Below the pieces are notes generated by a model, which was given only the letters and a program-made list of their open reading frames with translations, ran no database searches and had not been told where the DNA came from. DNA of 64,000 nt from assembly GCA_021732525.1 (NCBI GenBank), contig JAKFUU010000040.1, positions 1-64,000 on the forward strand. Direction: 5' to 3'. Shown piece by piece: positions 45,980 through 55,800 of this stretch. A program made the position numbers and the translations under genes. This stretch comes from Sphingomonadaceae bacterium (GTDB taxonomy: Bacteria > Pseudomonadota > Alphaproteobacteria > Sphingomonadales > Sphingomonadaceae). The stretch's first letter is position 1. Every line of letters starts with the position of its first letter.

Positions 45980-47944
45980 TTAGCCCAGCCGGGCGATGAT
46001 TTGCGGAAAAATTTTCTCGGAGGTCAAGCCAAAGTGATTGTAAAGATCATCGATCGGGGCCGACGCGCCAAAGCGGTCGATGCCAAAGCGCAGGCCGCCG
46101 CGCCCGGTATAACGCTCCCAACCAAAGGTGGTCCCCGCCTCGATCGAAATGATCAGCATATCTTGCGGCAAAATATCCGCCTGGTAAGCGCTCGGCTGCG
46201 CGTCGAATAGCGCGGTGCAGGGCATCGACACCACGTCGGTGCCCTGCCCTGCCGCCTCCAGCATCGCCGCAATATCCAGCGCCAAGGCCACTTCCGATCC
46301 CGTTGCCACAAGCACAATTTTTCGTCTTTCTTCTGCTATTTTCAGTCGATACCCGCCCTTTGCAGAAAAATTCTCGCTCACATCACGGCGGACCGCCGGC
46401 AAATTCTGCCGGCTGAGGGCGAGCAGCGAAGGGCCGCTATTATGGCGCAGCGCAATGTCCCAGCATTCCGCCGTCTCAACCGCATCGGCAGGGCGAAATA
46501 CCAGCAGATTGGGCATCGCGCGCAGGCTTTGTAGATGCTCGATCGGCTGATGCGTCGGGCCATCTTCGCCAAGCCCGATGCTGTCATGTGTCATCACGTA
46601 AATGCACCGTATCCGCTGAATTGCTGCCAAGCGAATGGCCGCACGCGCATAATCGGCAAAGACCAGAAATGTGCCGCCATAGGGGATCACACCGCCATGC
46701 AGCGCCATGCCATTCATCGCCGCGCCCATGCCAAATTCGCGGATACCATAATTTAGATAGCGGCCGGAATAATCCTTCTTATCCAATATTTTGGTGGACA
46801 ATGTTTTGGTATTGTTTGAACCCGTCAAATCCGCCGATCCACCGATCATTTCCGGGATCGATGCGGTTAGCACGTTAAGGGCCATCTCGCTGGCCTTGCG
46901 AGTGGCAATTTTGGGGGCGTCGATAACCAATTGATCCAGATAAGTTTGCATCCCCGTTTCGGCGGGTAACATGCCGTTCATACGGCGCGTGAACTCTTCA
47001 GAATTACCGTCTGTATTAAAATGATTTTTCCATTTTTCATGCGCCGCCGCGCCGCGCGCACCAGTCGCTCGCCAAGCCTGCACGATATCCTCTGGTATAT
47101 CGAAAGGCGCATGCGGCCAATCCAGTTCCCTACGCGCCGCCGCCACCTCATCGCCGCCCAAAGCCGCGCCGTGGGTCGCCGAGGTGCCTTGCTTATTCGG
47201 CGCACCTTTGCCGATGATGGTTTTGCAAGCAATCAACGAAGGCCGGTCGTCGGCAATCGCGGCGTCCAGCGCGCGCGCGATATCGGCAAAATCATGGCCG
47301 TTGCAACTTGTCACATGCCAGCCCGTCGCCCGGTAGCGCGCCGGAATATCCTCACAAGAAGATAGCGCAACCGCGCCGTCAATGGTGATATTATTGTCAT
47401 CCCATAGCACGATCAGCTTGCCAAGACGCAGAGTGCCGGCAAGGCCAATCGCCTCATGATTGATCCCTTCCATCAAACAACCATCGCCCGCAATCACCCA
47501 AGTGTGATGATCGACCAGCGCGTCACCAAACACCGCGTTCAAATGCCGTTCGGCAATCGCCATACCGACCGCCATCGCAAGGCCCTGCCCCAACGGCCCG
47601 GTGGTCGCCTCAATACCCGCCAGTTCAAAATTTTCCGGGTGACCGGCGCAAGGACTTGTTAACTGACGAAAATTACGAATATCATCCATGGTCGGCTCGG
47701 CATATCCCGCCAAATGCAAGGTCGCATATGCCAGCATCGAGCCATGACCCGCCGATAGCACAAAACGATCCCGATCCGCCCATTTTGGCGCGGCGGGATC
47801 GAATTTCAAATAATCCTTATAAAGCACCGTCGCCACATCGGCCATTCCCATCGGCATTCCGGGATGGCCGCTATTTGCGGCTTCAACAGCATCCATCGCC
47901 AGCGCCCGGATTGCACTGGCCATCTGCTGCTTACTGACCGTCAT
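45980..47944 (-). CDS. tkt: Transketolase
   Basis: 654 residues. ThDP-dependent transfer of two-carbon units between sugar phosphates. ANSGHPGMPMGMADVA, DRFVLSAGHGSMLAYA, the ThDP motif GDGCLMEGINHEA with WDDNNITIDG, then TSATHGAALG, the pyrimidine domain FADYARAAIRLAAIQR and THDSIGLGEDGPTHQP. First gene of the glycolytic run; divergent from the small gene and zapA, with 243 bases between and no signal I can name there except a weak TTGCAC/TAAATG pair (48137-48164) for the plus strand. Confidence 0.97.
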   Translation of the reverse strand: MTVSKQQMASAIRALAMDAVEAANSGHPGMPMGMADVATVLYKDYLKFDPAAPKWADRDRFVLSAGHGSMLAYATLHLAGYAEPTMDDIRNFRQLTSPCAGHPENFELAGIEATTGPLGQGLAMAVGMAIAERHLNAVFGDALVDHHTWVIAGDGCLMEGINHEAIGLAGTLRLGKLIVLWDDNNITIDGAVALSSCEDIPARYRATGWHVTSCNGHDFADIARALDAAIADDRPSLIACKTIIGKGAPNKQGTSATHGAALGGDEVAAARRELDWPHAPFDIPEDIVQAWRATGARGAAAHEKWKNHFNTDGNSEEFTRRMNGMLPAETGMQTYLDQLVIDAPKIATRKASEMALNVLTASIPEMIGGSADLTGSNNTKTLSTKILDKKDYSGRYLNYGIREFGMGAAMNGMALHGGVIPYGGTFLVFADYARAAIRLAAIQRIRCIYVMTHDSIGLGEDGPTHQPIEHLQSLRAMPNLLVFRPADAVETAECWDIALRHNSGPSLLALSRQNLPAVRRDVSENFSAKGGYRLKIAEERRKIVLVATGSEVALALDIAAMLEAAGQGTDVVSMPCTALFDAQPSAYQADILPQDMLIISIEAGTTFGWERYTGRGGLRFGIDRFGASAPIDDLYNHFGLTSEKIFPQIIARLG

Positions 47945-48187
47945 ATTTTCTTCCCTTCGGCCAATCTGCGCCGCGCTATTATCAAACCGCCGTTTGAGAT
48001 GAGTGACTCGTTCGAATCATCGTTTCAGCGCATTGCTTTGCTTACCAACACCGCCAGCGTCAAGCGAAGACAGACGGTTTAGCAGCGATTTAAGAGCGCA
48101 TCTGACAAAGTGACGGCAGGGCGTCAAAAAGGTCAATTGCACCCACGCTCGATTCTGCTAAATGACTTGAGTTGAAAGGGTTACCTT

Positions 48188-48382
48188 ATGTCGCATGACC
48201 GTTTAATCGTTGCTATCGGGCGTATTGAGCGCGCTTTGTCAAAGATTGAGCAAGCACCTATGGCAGCGCCCAGTGTCAACCCGCGCGATAGGGATTTGGC
48301 CGAACGTCACGCGCGTCTGAAGGCGGAAACGGCGGCGATCTTGGATGATATCGATCGTTTGATTGCCGAAGGCGGACGATAA
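48188..48382 (+). CDS. Small helical protein upstream of zapA
   Basis: 64 residues, coiled-coil-like (DRLIVAIGRIERALSKIEQA, ERHARLKAETAAILDDIDRLI) with a Pro-rich break in the middle. No named family. Its stop overlaps the zapA ATG by one base (TAATG). ZapA itself forms coiled-coil dimers that bundle FtsZ, so this gene may work with it; that is inference from coupling only. An AAAGGG ribosome site lies about ten bases before ATG 48188. Confidence 0.75.
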   Translation: MSHDRLIVAIGRIERALSKIEQAPMAAPSVNPRDRDLAERHARLKAETAAILDDIDRLIAEGGR

Positions 48383-48723
48383 TGGCGGATGTTCGCCTGA
48401 CCATTGCCCGCCGCGAATATATCGTGACCTGCCGCGACGGCGAAGAACAGCGCCTCATGTCGCTTGGCGCCATTGTCGATGAATTTGCAAAAGAAGCCGG
48501 CGAATCAGCGGGCGGTTTGAACGAAAGCCGGCAATTATTATTCGCTTCTTTGCTTCTTGCCGACCGGCTTCATGAGATGCAATCTTGTGCCCCCGCGCGC
48601 GCGTTGCAGGATGCAGACCCCGTGCAAGCTGATCCTGATCTGTTGCAGACCGATCGGGCCGCAGCCGCAATCGAACAACTTGCAGGCCGGATCGAGGCGT
48701 TTGTTAATAGACTTGAGAATTAA
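48382..48723 (+). CDS. zapA: Cell division protein ZapA
   Basis: 113 residues. The N-terminal domain VRLTIARREYIVTCRDGEEQRL is the ZapA globular head; a heptad-rich C-terminal helix follows (ESRQLLFASLLLADRLHEM ... AAAIEQLAGRIEAFVNRLEN). It cross-links FtsZ protofilaments at the division ring. It is followed directly by 6S RNA and fau, a conserved order in Proteobacteria. Confidence 0.9.
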   Translation: MADVRLTIARREYIVTCRDGEEQRLMSLGAIVDEFAKEAGESAGGLNESRQLLFASLLLADRLHEMQSCAPARALQDADPVQADPDLLQTDRAAAAIEQLAGRIEAFVNRLEN

Positions 48724-48929
48724 ACGCTGGCTCCCTATATTACAATCGGCGGAGCTGCCCGGCACGAACTGATGCGAACATCCCTGAGGCGATTCACTAT
48801 CTAAGGGAGCTGTCCCTGTCCGGATCACTATGGAACCATAGGGGTCCGGTGCATATGGCCCCCACCTGGCGTTACTGGCGTCAGAGGATATTCCGGGAAA
48901 CGACCCATGGTGGTTCCGCTATTTTTTTA
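48724..48929 (+). ncRNA. ssrS: 6S RNA (SsrS)
   Basis: The 218-base gap between zapA and fau is where 6S RNA is found in Proteobacteria. The sequence folds into the expected long rod: an apical hairpin CTATGG-AA-CCATAG at 48828-48841 sits on CCGGATC/GGTCCGG, and purine/pyrimidine blocks extend outward on both sides (CCCTGTCC with GGGGTCC, GGGAGC with GCTCC). At the 3' end GGAAAC-GACC..GGTGGTTCC and T7 (48922-48928) look like a terminator. 6S RNA mimics an open promoter and sequesters sigma70 RNA polymerase in stationary phase. Ends are approximate. Confidence 0.8.
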
Positions 48930-48941
48930 AGGCGATTGCGA

Positions 48942-49511
48942 ATGTATTTACCTGCGGATAAATCCGCCATGCGCCGGGCGTTTAAGGCGAAACGTGATGA
49001 TTATGTCGCTAAATTGCCAAATGCCGATGCCGCGATAAGCTTTTCGGCGCTGCCCAGCCCGCTCCGGTCGTTATTTTCGGCAGCCAAGACCGTCGCGGCC
49101 TATATCGCCATCGGCAGCGAAGCCAATCCGCGGGCGCTGCTGCGCTTTGCGCATGACGCCGGCTGCATGACGGCATTGCCCCACGTCACCGGCCGCGCAG
49201 CGCCCATGTGTTTTCGCCAATGGCAAATGACCGATCCGCTGATCGCCGGGCCCTTTGGCTTGCAGCAACCCATCGCCGACGCGCCGCAGGTTACGCCAGA
49301 TGTTATTCTGGTGCCGCTGGTCGCCTTTGACCGCCGCTTAAACCGGCTTGGACAAGGCGCAGGGCATTATGACCGCGCCTTGAGTATCATCGACAATGTA
49401 ATTGCGATTGGCGTGGCCTGGTCAGTGCAAGAGGCCGATCTGGTTCCCGCCGATCCCTGGGACATTCCCCTATCCGCAATATTGACCGAAAAAGAATGGA
49501 TCAGCCGATGA
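48942..49511 (+). CDS. fau: 5-formyltetrahydrofolate cyclo-ligase
   Basis: 189 residues from ATG 48942 (MYLPADKSAMRRAFKAKRD); a longer upstream frame would lie in the 6S RNA. It converts 5-formyl-THF to 5,10-methenyl-THF with ATP. The Arg-rich N-terminal helix, AAKTVAAYIAIGSEANPRALL, PDVILVPLVAFDRRLNRLGQGAGHYDRAL with the ATP-binding signature, and IGVAWSVQEADLVPADPWDIPL are typical. The stop overlaps the DUF2842 start (ATGA). Confidence 0.93.
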   Translation: MYLPADKSAMRRAFKAKRDDYVAKLPNADAAISFSALPSPLRSLFSAAKTVAAYIAIGSEANPRALLRFAHDAGCMTALPHVTGRAAPMCFRQWQMTDPLIAGPFGLQQPIADAPQVTPDVILVPLVAFDRRLNRLGQGAGHYDRALSIIDNVIAIGVAWSVQEADLVPADPWDIPLSAILTEKEWISR

Positions 49512-49759
49512 ATAAGCCGCCGGATTACCAGCCAAGTTGGCGCAAACCCGCGGGCGTGCTGTTCATTCTCGCTTACATATTTGCCTGGATCATTATCGTG
49601 GTCAGCCAAGGAGAATGGATCGGGCGTCTGCCGATTTTGGTGCAAGCGGTCATTTATTTAATCGCGGGGGTTATTTGGTTACCGCCGCTAAAACCGTTGC
49701 TGATCTGGATGGAAACCGGAAAATTTCGTCCGGCTAGGTCCGAAACGAAACCGTCTTAA
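49508..49759 (+). CDS. DUF2842 family membrane protein
   Basis: 83 residues from ATG 49508 (MNKPPDYQPSWRKPAG). Two membrane segments (GVLFILAYIFAWIIIVVSQG and LVQAVIYLIAGVIWLPPLKPLL) and the family end PPLKPLLIWMETGKF. Unknown function; its position after fau is conserved in Alphaproteobacteria. A tRNA gene converges 19 bases downstream. Confidence 0.85.
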   Translation: MNKPPDYQPSWRKPAGVLFILAYIFAWIIIVVSQGEWIGRLPILVQAVIYLIAGVIWLPPLKPLLIWMETGKFRPARSETKPS

Positions 49760-49778
49760 TTCGAACCCTAAAAAAAAA

Positions 49779-49855
<77 letters not shown>

Positions 49856-50114
49856 ATATTCGCGGTGACGGCGCACTATAAGCGGCAAAGGCGTCTGTCA
49901 ACACACAGATTGCAGCGGCCCGCGATTTTGCCCCATAGAATGCACAAGCAGGTTAAGCTTCTCACCCCATGAACCGCGTTAAGCACCTTAATCCGTTTAC
50001 ATGTTATTACATCTTTATAGGTCACATTTCTTATACTTATGAATAGCTTATCTGGATTATAAGGGATTAAGCTGTTTAACGGTTTGTTGACCTTATTCCT
50101 GCATAAAGCGCAGG

Positions 50115-51131
50115 ATGAGAAAACGACCGATACCCAGGCTTATCCAGACAGCGTCCGCACACCGTTTCAAAACGGCATGGTTCGCGGCATCGATGCTGGC
50201 CGGCGCCAGCTGCGCGACACCGGCATTTGCCGGTGGCACCCCTGCGGGTACCGACATTCAAAATATAGCAACGGCCACCTACGAAACATTGGGCGGTCCA
50301 ATTGAGATTGATTCAAACCTAGTCGTCATAAGAGTGGATGAATTGCTAGATGTTACGGTATCCAGCAGCAATCCCGGAGATGTCGCAACCACGCCCAGCG
50401 GTAACAACGTCCAAACCTTTCAGGTAACCAACAGCGGCAACGGAAATGAGGCATTTGCACTGGTCGCGAATGTCGCTGTCGGTGGTGACGATTTTGACCC
50501 CTCGCTGCAATCGTTGGTGCTCGATAGCAACAATAATGGCGTGTATGATGCCGGTGTTGATACGATCTATGTTGCAGGTAGCAATGATCCCGTGCTGGCA
50601 CCGGATACAAGCATAACGGTCTTTATTATTACCAGCACACCGGCTTCGGCGGTCAACAACAACCGTGCCGAAGTGAGTTTGCTGGCGTCAGCTGTAACCG
50701 GCACCGGTGCGCCTGGAAGCAGCTTTCCGGGTGCTGGGGACGGGAATAGCAATGCAGTGGTTGGCAATACCGGGGCCGATGCACAAGCAAGCAGCTTCCT
50801 TGCGGTTCAAGCGGCACTATTGGCTCTGGTTAAATCAGCGGCGGTCGCGGATCCTTTTGGCGGAACGCGCCCCGTTCCCGGCTCCGTTATCACTTATACA
50901 TTGGTCGCTTCCGTTTCCGGTTCGGGCACGCTGACAAATATCACCATTTCGGACCCAATACCTGCCGAAACCACATATTCGGCGCAGTCCATAACACTCG
51001 AAGGCGTCGGACAGAGCGATGCGGTCGATACCGATCAAGGAAGTTTTAACGGATCCGCGATACGCGTCGCCGTCGGATCTCTCGCTTCAGGCGAAAGCCG
51101 CACGGTAACATTCAGGGTAACAATCCAATGA
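50115..51131 (+). CDS. Exported DUF11-type repeat-domain protein, first gene of surface cluster
   Basis: 338 residues. A long N-terminal region with a signal peptide (cleavage near ATPAFAG at 40) is followed by an Ig-like beta-rich protein: NIATATYETLGGP, FQVTNSGNGNEAFAL, a calcium-site-like DSNNNGVYDAGVD, and a C-terminal domain with GSVITYTLVASVSGSGTLTN, SDPIPAETTYSAQSITL, that fits the DUF11/conserved-repeat family. Small hairpin CCTGC/GCAGG just before the ATG. Overlaps the next gene by four bases. It is likely a periplasmic or surface partner of the 1704-residue outer-membrane protein. Confidence 0.75.
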   Translation: MRKRPIPRLIQTASAHRFKTAWFAASMLAGASCATPAFAGGTPAGTDIQNIATATYETLGGPIEIDSNLVVIRVDELLDVTVSSSNPGDVATTPSGNNVQTFQVTNSGNGNEAFALVANVAVGGDDFDPSLQSLVLDSNNNGVYDAGVDTIYVAGSNDPVLAPDTSITVFIITSTPASAVNNNRAEVSLLASAVTGTGAPGSSFPGAGDGNSNAVVGNTGADAQASSFLAVQAALLALVKSAAVADPFGGTRPVPGSVITYTLVASVSGSGTLTNITISDPIPAETTYSAQSITLEGVGQSDAVDTDQGSFNGSAIRVAVGSLASGESRTVTFRVTIQ

Positions 51132-51607
51132 AAAACTGGCAAATAGAGAAACTGACCGCATGCGTTGCCGCATTATTTGCATCGACGGCAGCGGCGGCGG
51201 GAACGCAGGTACAATTATCGAGCGATGTATTTGTTGAAAAACAAATACGGCAGCCCGATGGTTCGACATCGCTTGTCTTGGAACAGCCCAAGCTCGTAAC
51301 ACCCGGCGACAATCTGGTGTTTATTGTCAAATTCAAAAATGCCGGTGCAGCGCCCGCCGAAAATTTTATTGTCACCAATCCCGTGCCCAATGCCGTTGCC
51401 TTCAACGGCACATCGGATGGCACCGAAACCGTTTCAATCGATAATGGAGAAAATTGGGGACTGCTCTCCGCTCTGCGCGTTAAGGACACCGAGGGTAATC
51501 TTCGTCCAGCGCAAATGGCGGACGTCACTCATATCAGATGGAGTTTAAATCAATCTTTGCCCGTCGGATCGGAAGGCAAAGTGATTTTCCGCGGGGTCGT
51601 AAGATGA
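51128..51607 (+). CDS. Small exported DUF11-like protein, second gene of surface cluster
   Basis: 159 residues. Signal peptide (LTACVAALFASTAAAAG) then one Ig-like domain of DUF11 style: KLVTPGDNLVFIVKFKNAGA, ENFIVTNPVPNAVAFNGTSDG, WSLNQSLPVGSEGKVIFRGVV. ATGA overlap with the preceding gene. No cysteine and no lipobox, so probably soluble in the periplasm or secreted. Confidence 0.75.
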   Translation: MKNWQIEKLTACVAALFASTAAAAGTQVQLSSDVFVEKQIRQPDGSTSLVLEQPKLVTPGDNLVFIVKFKNAGAAPAENFIVTNPVPNAVAFNGTSDGTETVSIDNGENWGLLSALRVKDTEGNLRPAQMADVTHIRWSLNQSLPVGSEGKVIFRGVVR

Positions 51608-51673
51608 CCGCAAGCCGCCCGGATTGCCGCGGTTCTTTGGCAATTCAGTTTAAGAGTAAGAAGGAAGAGAGCA

Positions 51674-52771
51674 ATGACCAGTAAGCTTAAACTCCTCGGC
51701 ACTTCGGTTGCAATTGCGGCGATGGCGGCAGCTTCGGCTCCAGCGATGGCGCAATCGACTACGACGGCCGGGACCGATGTAACCAACGTTGCCAACGTAA
51801 CGTTTGAAGTTAATGGTGTCGTCCAGGCACCGCCTCCAGCGGCAAGCAACACATTCGAAGTTGACCGCAGGATCCTGTTTACAATTATTGAACGGACCCC
51901 TGTTGGCACCACCAATGTTTCGGCCAACCAGACGGGTGCAATCACCGCATTTACGCTAACCAACCTATCCAATGATATTTTGGACTTTACCGTTTCACCG
52001 AGCCAAATCCTGACGGGAATCGCCACACCGCGCGGAACGGATGCATTTAATCTTAACAATCTGCTGATTTGTCTTGATGCGGATAACAATAATCTCTGTG
52101 ACGCTGCGCCGACGGCAACCGTTACTGTCGACAATCTTGCGCAGGATACAGGCACGCGCAATATATTGATTATTGGTGATATCCCCGCGACGACCACCAA
52201 CGGTCAAATTGCCGGGGTAACCGCAACAGCAACCGCGCTCAACAGCAACGGCAGCACAATTGTGGCGGCGGTCGATACCGACGTCAACTCGCCAACCGTT
52301 GTCGAAACCATCTTTGCCGATGGAGCAAGTGGCGGCGGTTCACGAAATGGCATTGAATCGGCAAGTGACGATTATACCGTTGCTGCTGCAGCGTTGACCG
52401 TGTTCAAATCGAGCCGTGTTGTCAGCGACGGCGTTACAGCATCCGGACCCGGTAACTTTCCGAAGGCGATACCAAATGCCATTGTCGAATATTGCATTTC
52501 CGTTGCCAACGCATCCGGTGCAGCCAGCGCAAGCAATATCGCCCTTTCCGACATTATCCCGTTAAATACGACCTATATACCTGGCACCATTCGGGTTGAC
52601 GGCACGGTCACCGCACCTGGCGCTGGTCAGACTTGCGCGGGCGGTACGGGTGTCACCGATGGCACCGCTGATGATGCGGGCGAGTTCGGATCGAATACTG
52701 TGACTGGAAGATTGTCTACTATTGCAGCCAGCACATCTCGTGCGTTGATTTTTCAAGTAAGAATCAACTAA
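51674..52771 (+). CDS. Exported DUF11-type protein, third gene of surface cluster
   Basis: 365 residues. Signal peptide (LLGTSVAIAAMAAASAPAMA, cut before QSTT), then two or three beta-sandwich units: NVANVTFEVNGVVQ, TLTNLSNDILDFTVSPS with LLICLDADNNNLCDAAP (calcium-site-like), LTVFKSSRVVSDGV and IVEYCISVANASGAASASN with SDIIPLNTTYIPGTIRV. Two cysteine pairs could form disulfides. A good Shine-Dalgarno AGGAAGAGAG precedes the ATG. A terminator follows, so this is the end of the main transcript; it is rich in Thr/Ala/Asn as exported proteins often are. Confidence 0.75.
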   Translation: MTSKLKLLGTSVAIAAMAAASAPAMAQSTTTAGTDVTNVANVTFEVNGVVQAPPPAASNTFEVDRRILFTIIERTPVGTTNVSANQTGAITAFTLTNLSNDILDFTVSPSQILTGIATPRGTDAFNLNNLLICLDADNNNLCDAAPTATVTVDNLAQDTGTRNILIIGDIPATTTNGQIAGVTATATALNSNGSTIVAAVDTDVNSPTVVETIFADGASGGGSRNGIESASDDYTVAAAALTVFKSSRVVSDGVTASGPGNFPKAIPNAIVEYCISVANASGAASASNIALSDIIPLNTTYIPGTIRVDGTVTAPGAGQTCAGGTGVTDGTADDAGEFGSNTVTGRLSTIAASTSRALIFQVRIN

Positions 52772-52780
52772 GGACATTGG

Positions 52781-52832
52781 GGCGGCGTTTAACGGGCAGA
52801 GGATGATCCTCCCAATAAACGCCGCCTTTTTT
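52781..52832 (+). terminator. Rho-independent terminator just before the giant barrel gene
   Basis: Stem GGCGGCGTTTA (52781-52791) pairs perfectly with TAAACGCCGCC (52816-52826) and is followed by TTTTTT (52827-52832). The loop of 24 bases holds a second small stem (GAGGAT..ATCCTC). It lies nine bases after the stop of the third gene and only five bases before the ATG of the next gene, so it both ends the upstream transcript and occupies the leader of the barrel gene. Confidence 0.85.
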
Positions 52833-52837
52833 CAAAT

Positions 52838-55800
52838 ATGAAAATGTTAACCAAGTCTATTATACAATGGACAGCATTGCTGACCGCAGGGGCACTCACT
52901 CCTGCGGCCAGCAATCTTGCCCAGGCGCAAACGGCACCAAATTCCTCTCGCGTTATCAGCAATACGGCAACGGCGGAATGGGCCGTAGGGCCCAGCACGC
53001 GTTCAACCGCGTCGAACAGCGTCGATATAATTGTTGAAAACCGCCCGCCCTCCAATCCGGTGCTCAACCTTTTCCATTTTTCCTCCAATCCCAACGCGAC
53101 GACGGCCAATCTTCGTGCAAACCAGTGCATCGGAGCCAGCGGCGCGATCCCAGTAACGCTAAATGGCGCATTTGCTGGAACTTCAACAAGTCCAGCTTCC
53201 TTGGTCAGTGCAGACGCGATACGCGCCGGCGAACCGTTAGTGATTGAAGTCGTTGATGCTGCGCGCAACAACAGTCCCGCCGCAATCGATCAATTTGAGG
53301 TTACAATTACAACCGCAAATGGCGACCGAGAACGCATTAGCTTGGTCGAAACCGAAGCAAATAGCGGCCGATTCATGGGAATTATCAATACGGCTGCGGT
53401 TCCGCCAGCTCCAATAGGTGGCGATTGCGTGCTTTCGGTCCAGCCTGGCGACAGATTAAATGTAGAATTGGACGACAGCAATTCCGGTTTAGACGTTGGT
53501 AGCGCCGCAGTCGATATCTTGATCGACCCATTTGGCCTTACTTTCGATAGCGCCGACGGCGCACCGGTTGAAGGCACACGGGTTACGATTGTCGACGCCG
53601 TTACCGGCCAGCCAGCGCAAGTTTTTGGCGATGATGGCGTATCCATTTTCCCTAGCACATTGATAGTCGGGTCGTCGGTCACCGATAGCGGCGGTAATGT
53701 GTATCAATTTCCCACCGGATTTTATCGTTTCCCATTTTTGCGGCCCGGCAACTACCGATTGGTGGTTATACCGCCCACTCCCTACACGCATCCTTCGGTT
53801 GCAACACCCGTTGAACTTGCTTTACTAACCAGACCGGATGGCGGAAGTTTCTCCATTATACCAGGTTCTTATGGCGGAATAATTTCGCTTACCAGCCCCG
53901 AACCCGTGCGCGTCGATATTCCGTTGGATCGGCCTGGCGGCACGCTGACGATCAGCAAAATTACATCCACCCAAAATGCCGTGCCGGGCGATGTCGTTCA
54001 ATATCGTATCCAGGTTCGCAACCCCGATATTACACGCGCCAGCGCCGCAATCACCGTAACCGATCAGCTACCCAGAGAGCTGAGATTACGCAAAGATACC
54101 GTTAGATATCAAGGGAATATAGTTAGTCCTACCGTGGCCGCCGATGGATCTAGCTTTTCCGTGCTTATCCCTTCCTTGCCCGGCGGCGGATCGGGCCTGA
54201 TCACCTATCTTGCCGAAGTACGGCAGGATGCGAGGCCGGGCGACGCAGTGAATCTGGCATCTGCCCGCGATGCGCGCGGCGCGGTCAGCGCGACCGTTGA
54301 TGCACCCATCCGCATCATCCGCGACGGCATTAGCGAGCGTTTCACCATCGTTGGCCGGATAACCGAAGGTGGTTGCAAACTGGATCCCAACTTGACGAAG
54401 GGCATTGCCAACGTTCGCGTCATTCTGGAAGATGGAACTTATACCGTAACCGACGCCGACGGCCGGTATCATTTTGAAGGTTTGACCCCCGGTATCCATG
54501 TGGTGCAGGTCGACCCCAATAGCTTTCCACTCGACCAGGAACCGGTAGATTGCACGCAAAATACACGCAGCGCAGGTAGCGCGATTTCTCGCTTTGTTGA
54601 GGGCCGTGGCGGCAGTTTGAAACGCGCAGATTTTCGTAGTCAAAAAGTCGATCCGCGCGCTGCTTTAGCAACCGATGTAACACCGATTCCAGCCGTAATA
54701 TCCGACCAAGATGCAGCCGGTTCGGACCGCGATTGGCTAAAGAATGAAACTGCGGGACGCACTTTCCTTTTCCCAGGCACCGATCACAATCCCCGGGTTC
54801 GTGCCATTCGCGTTGTGGTGAAACACAATGAAGGTGAACGCATCGAATTGCAGATCAATGGCAAGCCGGTAAGTCCACTCAACTATGATGGCCAGAAAAA
54901 AAGCGCGAACGGTCAAGTCCGGGCGGGTATCTGGCGCGGCATTGAAATCGACGCAGGAACCAACATACTTACCGCTAAGATTTTGAATAACAATGGTGAA
55001 ATTGTCGAAATACTGACCCAGGAGGTTTATTTTGCCAATGCGCCGGTGCAAGCGCAATTTATCAAAGAGCTTTCGGTATTGCGCGCCGATGGAATCACCC
55101 GGCCCCGGATTGCCATTCGCCTGACCGATCGAAACGGCAAACCGATACAGCATAATTCCGTGGGTGATTTTGCGGTAACCGATCCCCACCGCCCTGCCGT
55201 TGAAGCCGATGCACAGCAAGCCGCTCAGCTTTCCGGCCTGGAACGCGCGGCACCGGTTTGGCGCGTTCACGGCGAAGATGGTATCGCGTATATAGAATTG
55301 GAACCAACCACTGCGTCCGGCACGGTTGGCATCACCTTCAATTTTCAAGATGGCCAGGCGAAACGTCAACAGCGCATTGAAACCTGGCTCGATCCCGGTA
55401 ACCGGCCATGGACTGTCGTTGGCTTTGCCGCGGGCACTGTCGGCTTCAACAAGCTGAATGATGGGCTGGAAACGCTGGCCGACGAAGAAGATGATCTGAA
55501 TATTGATGGCCGCATCGCGCTTTATGCCAAGGGCCGAGTATCAGGCAAATGGCTGCTCACGCTCGCCTATGATAGCGATAAGCAGGAAGATGAAACGCGC
55601 TTTGCCGGCGTTATCGATCCGCGCCGTTTTTACACCATCTATGCCGACCGCACCGAACAGCGTTATGATGCGGCATCGGTTCGCCGCTTATACATCAAAC
55701 TGGAACGGCCGCAATTTTATGCGCTGTTTGGCGATTACACAACCGGCATCGATGATCCCGAACTGTCGCGGTATCAACGCAGTTTCAACGGTATCAAAGC

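Noticed and set aside
50060-50090. CtrA-type site TTAA-N7-TTAAC upstream of the surface cluster
   Set aside because: The two halves (TTAA and TTAAC near 50068-50081) are five bases apart instead of seven, so spacing does not fit.
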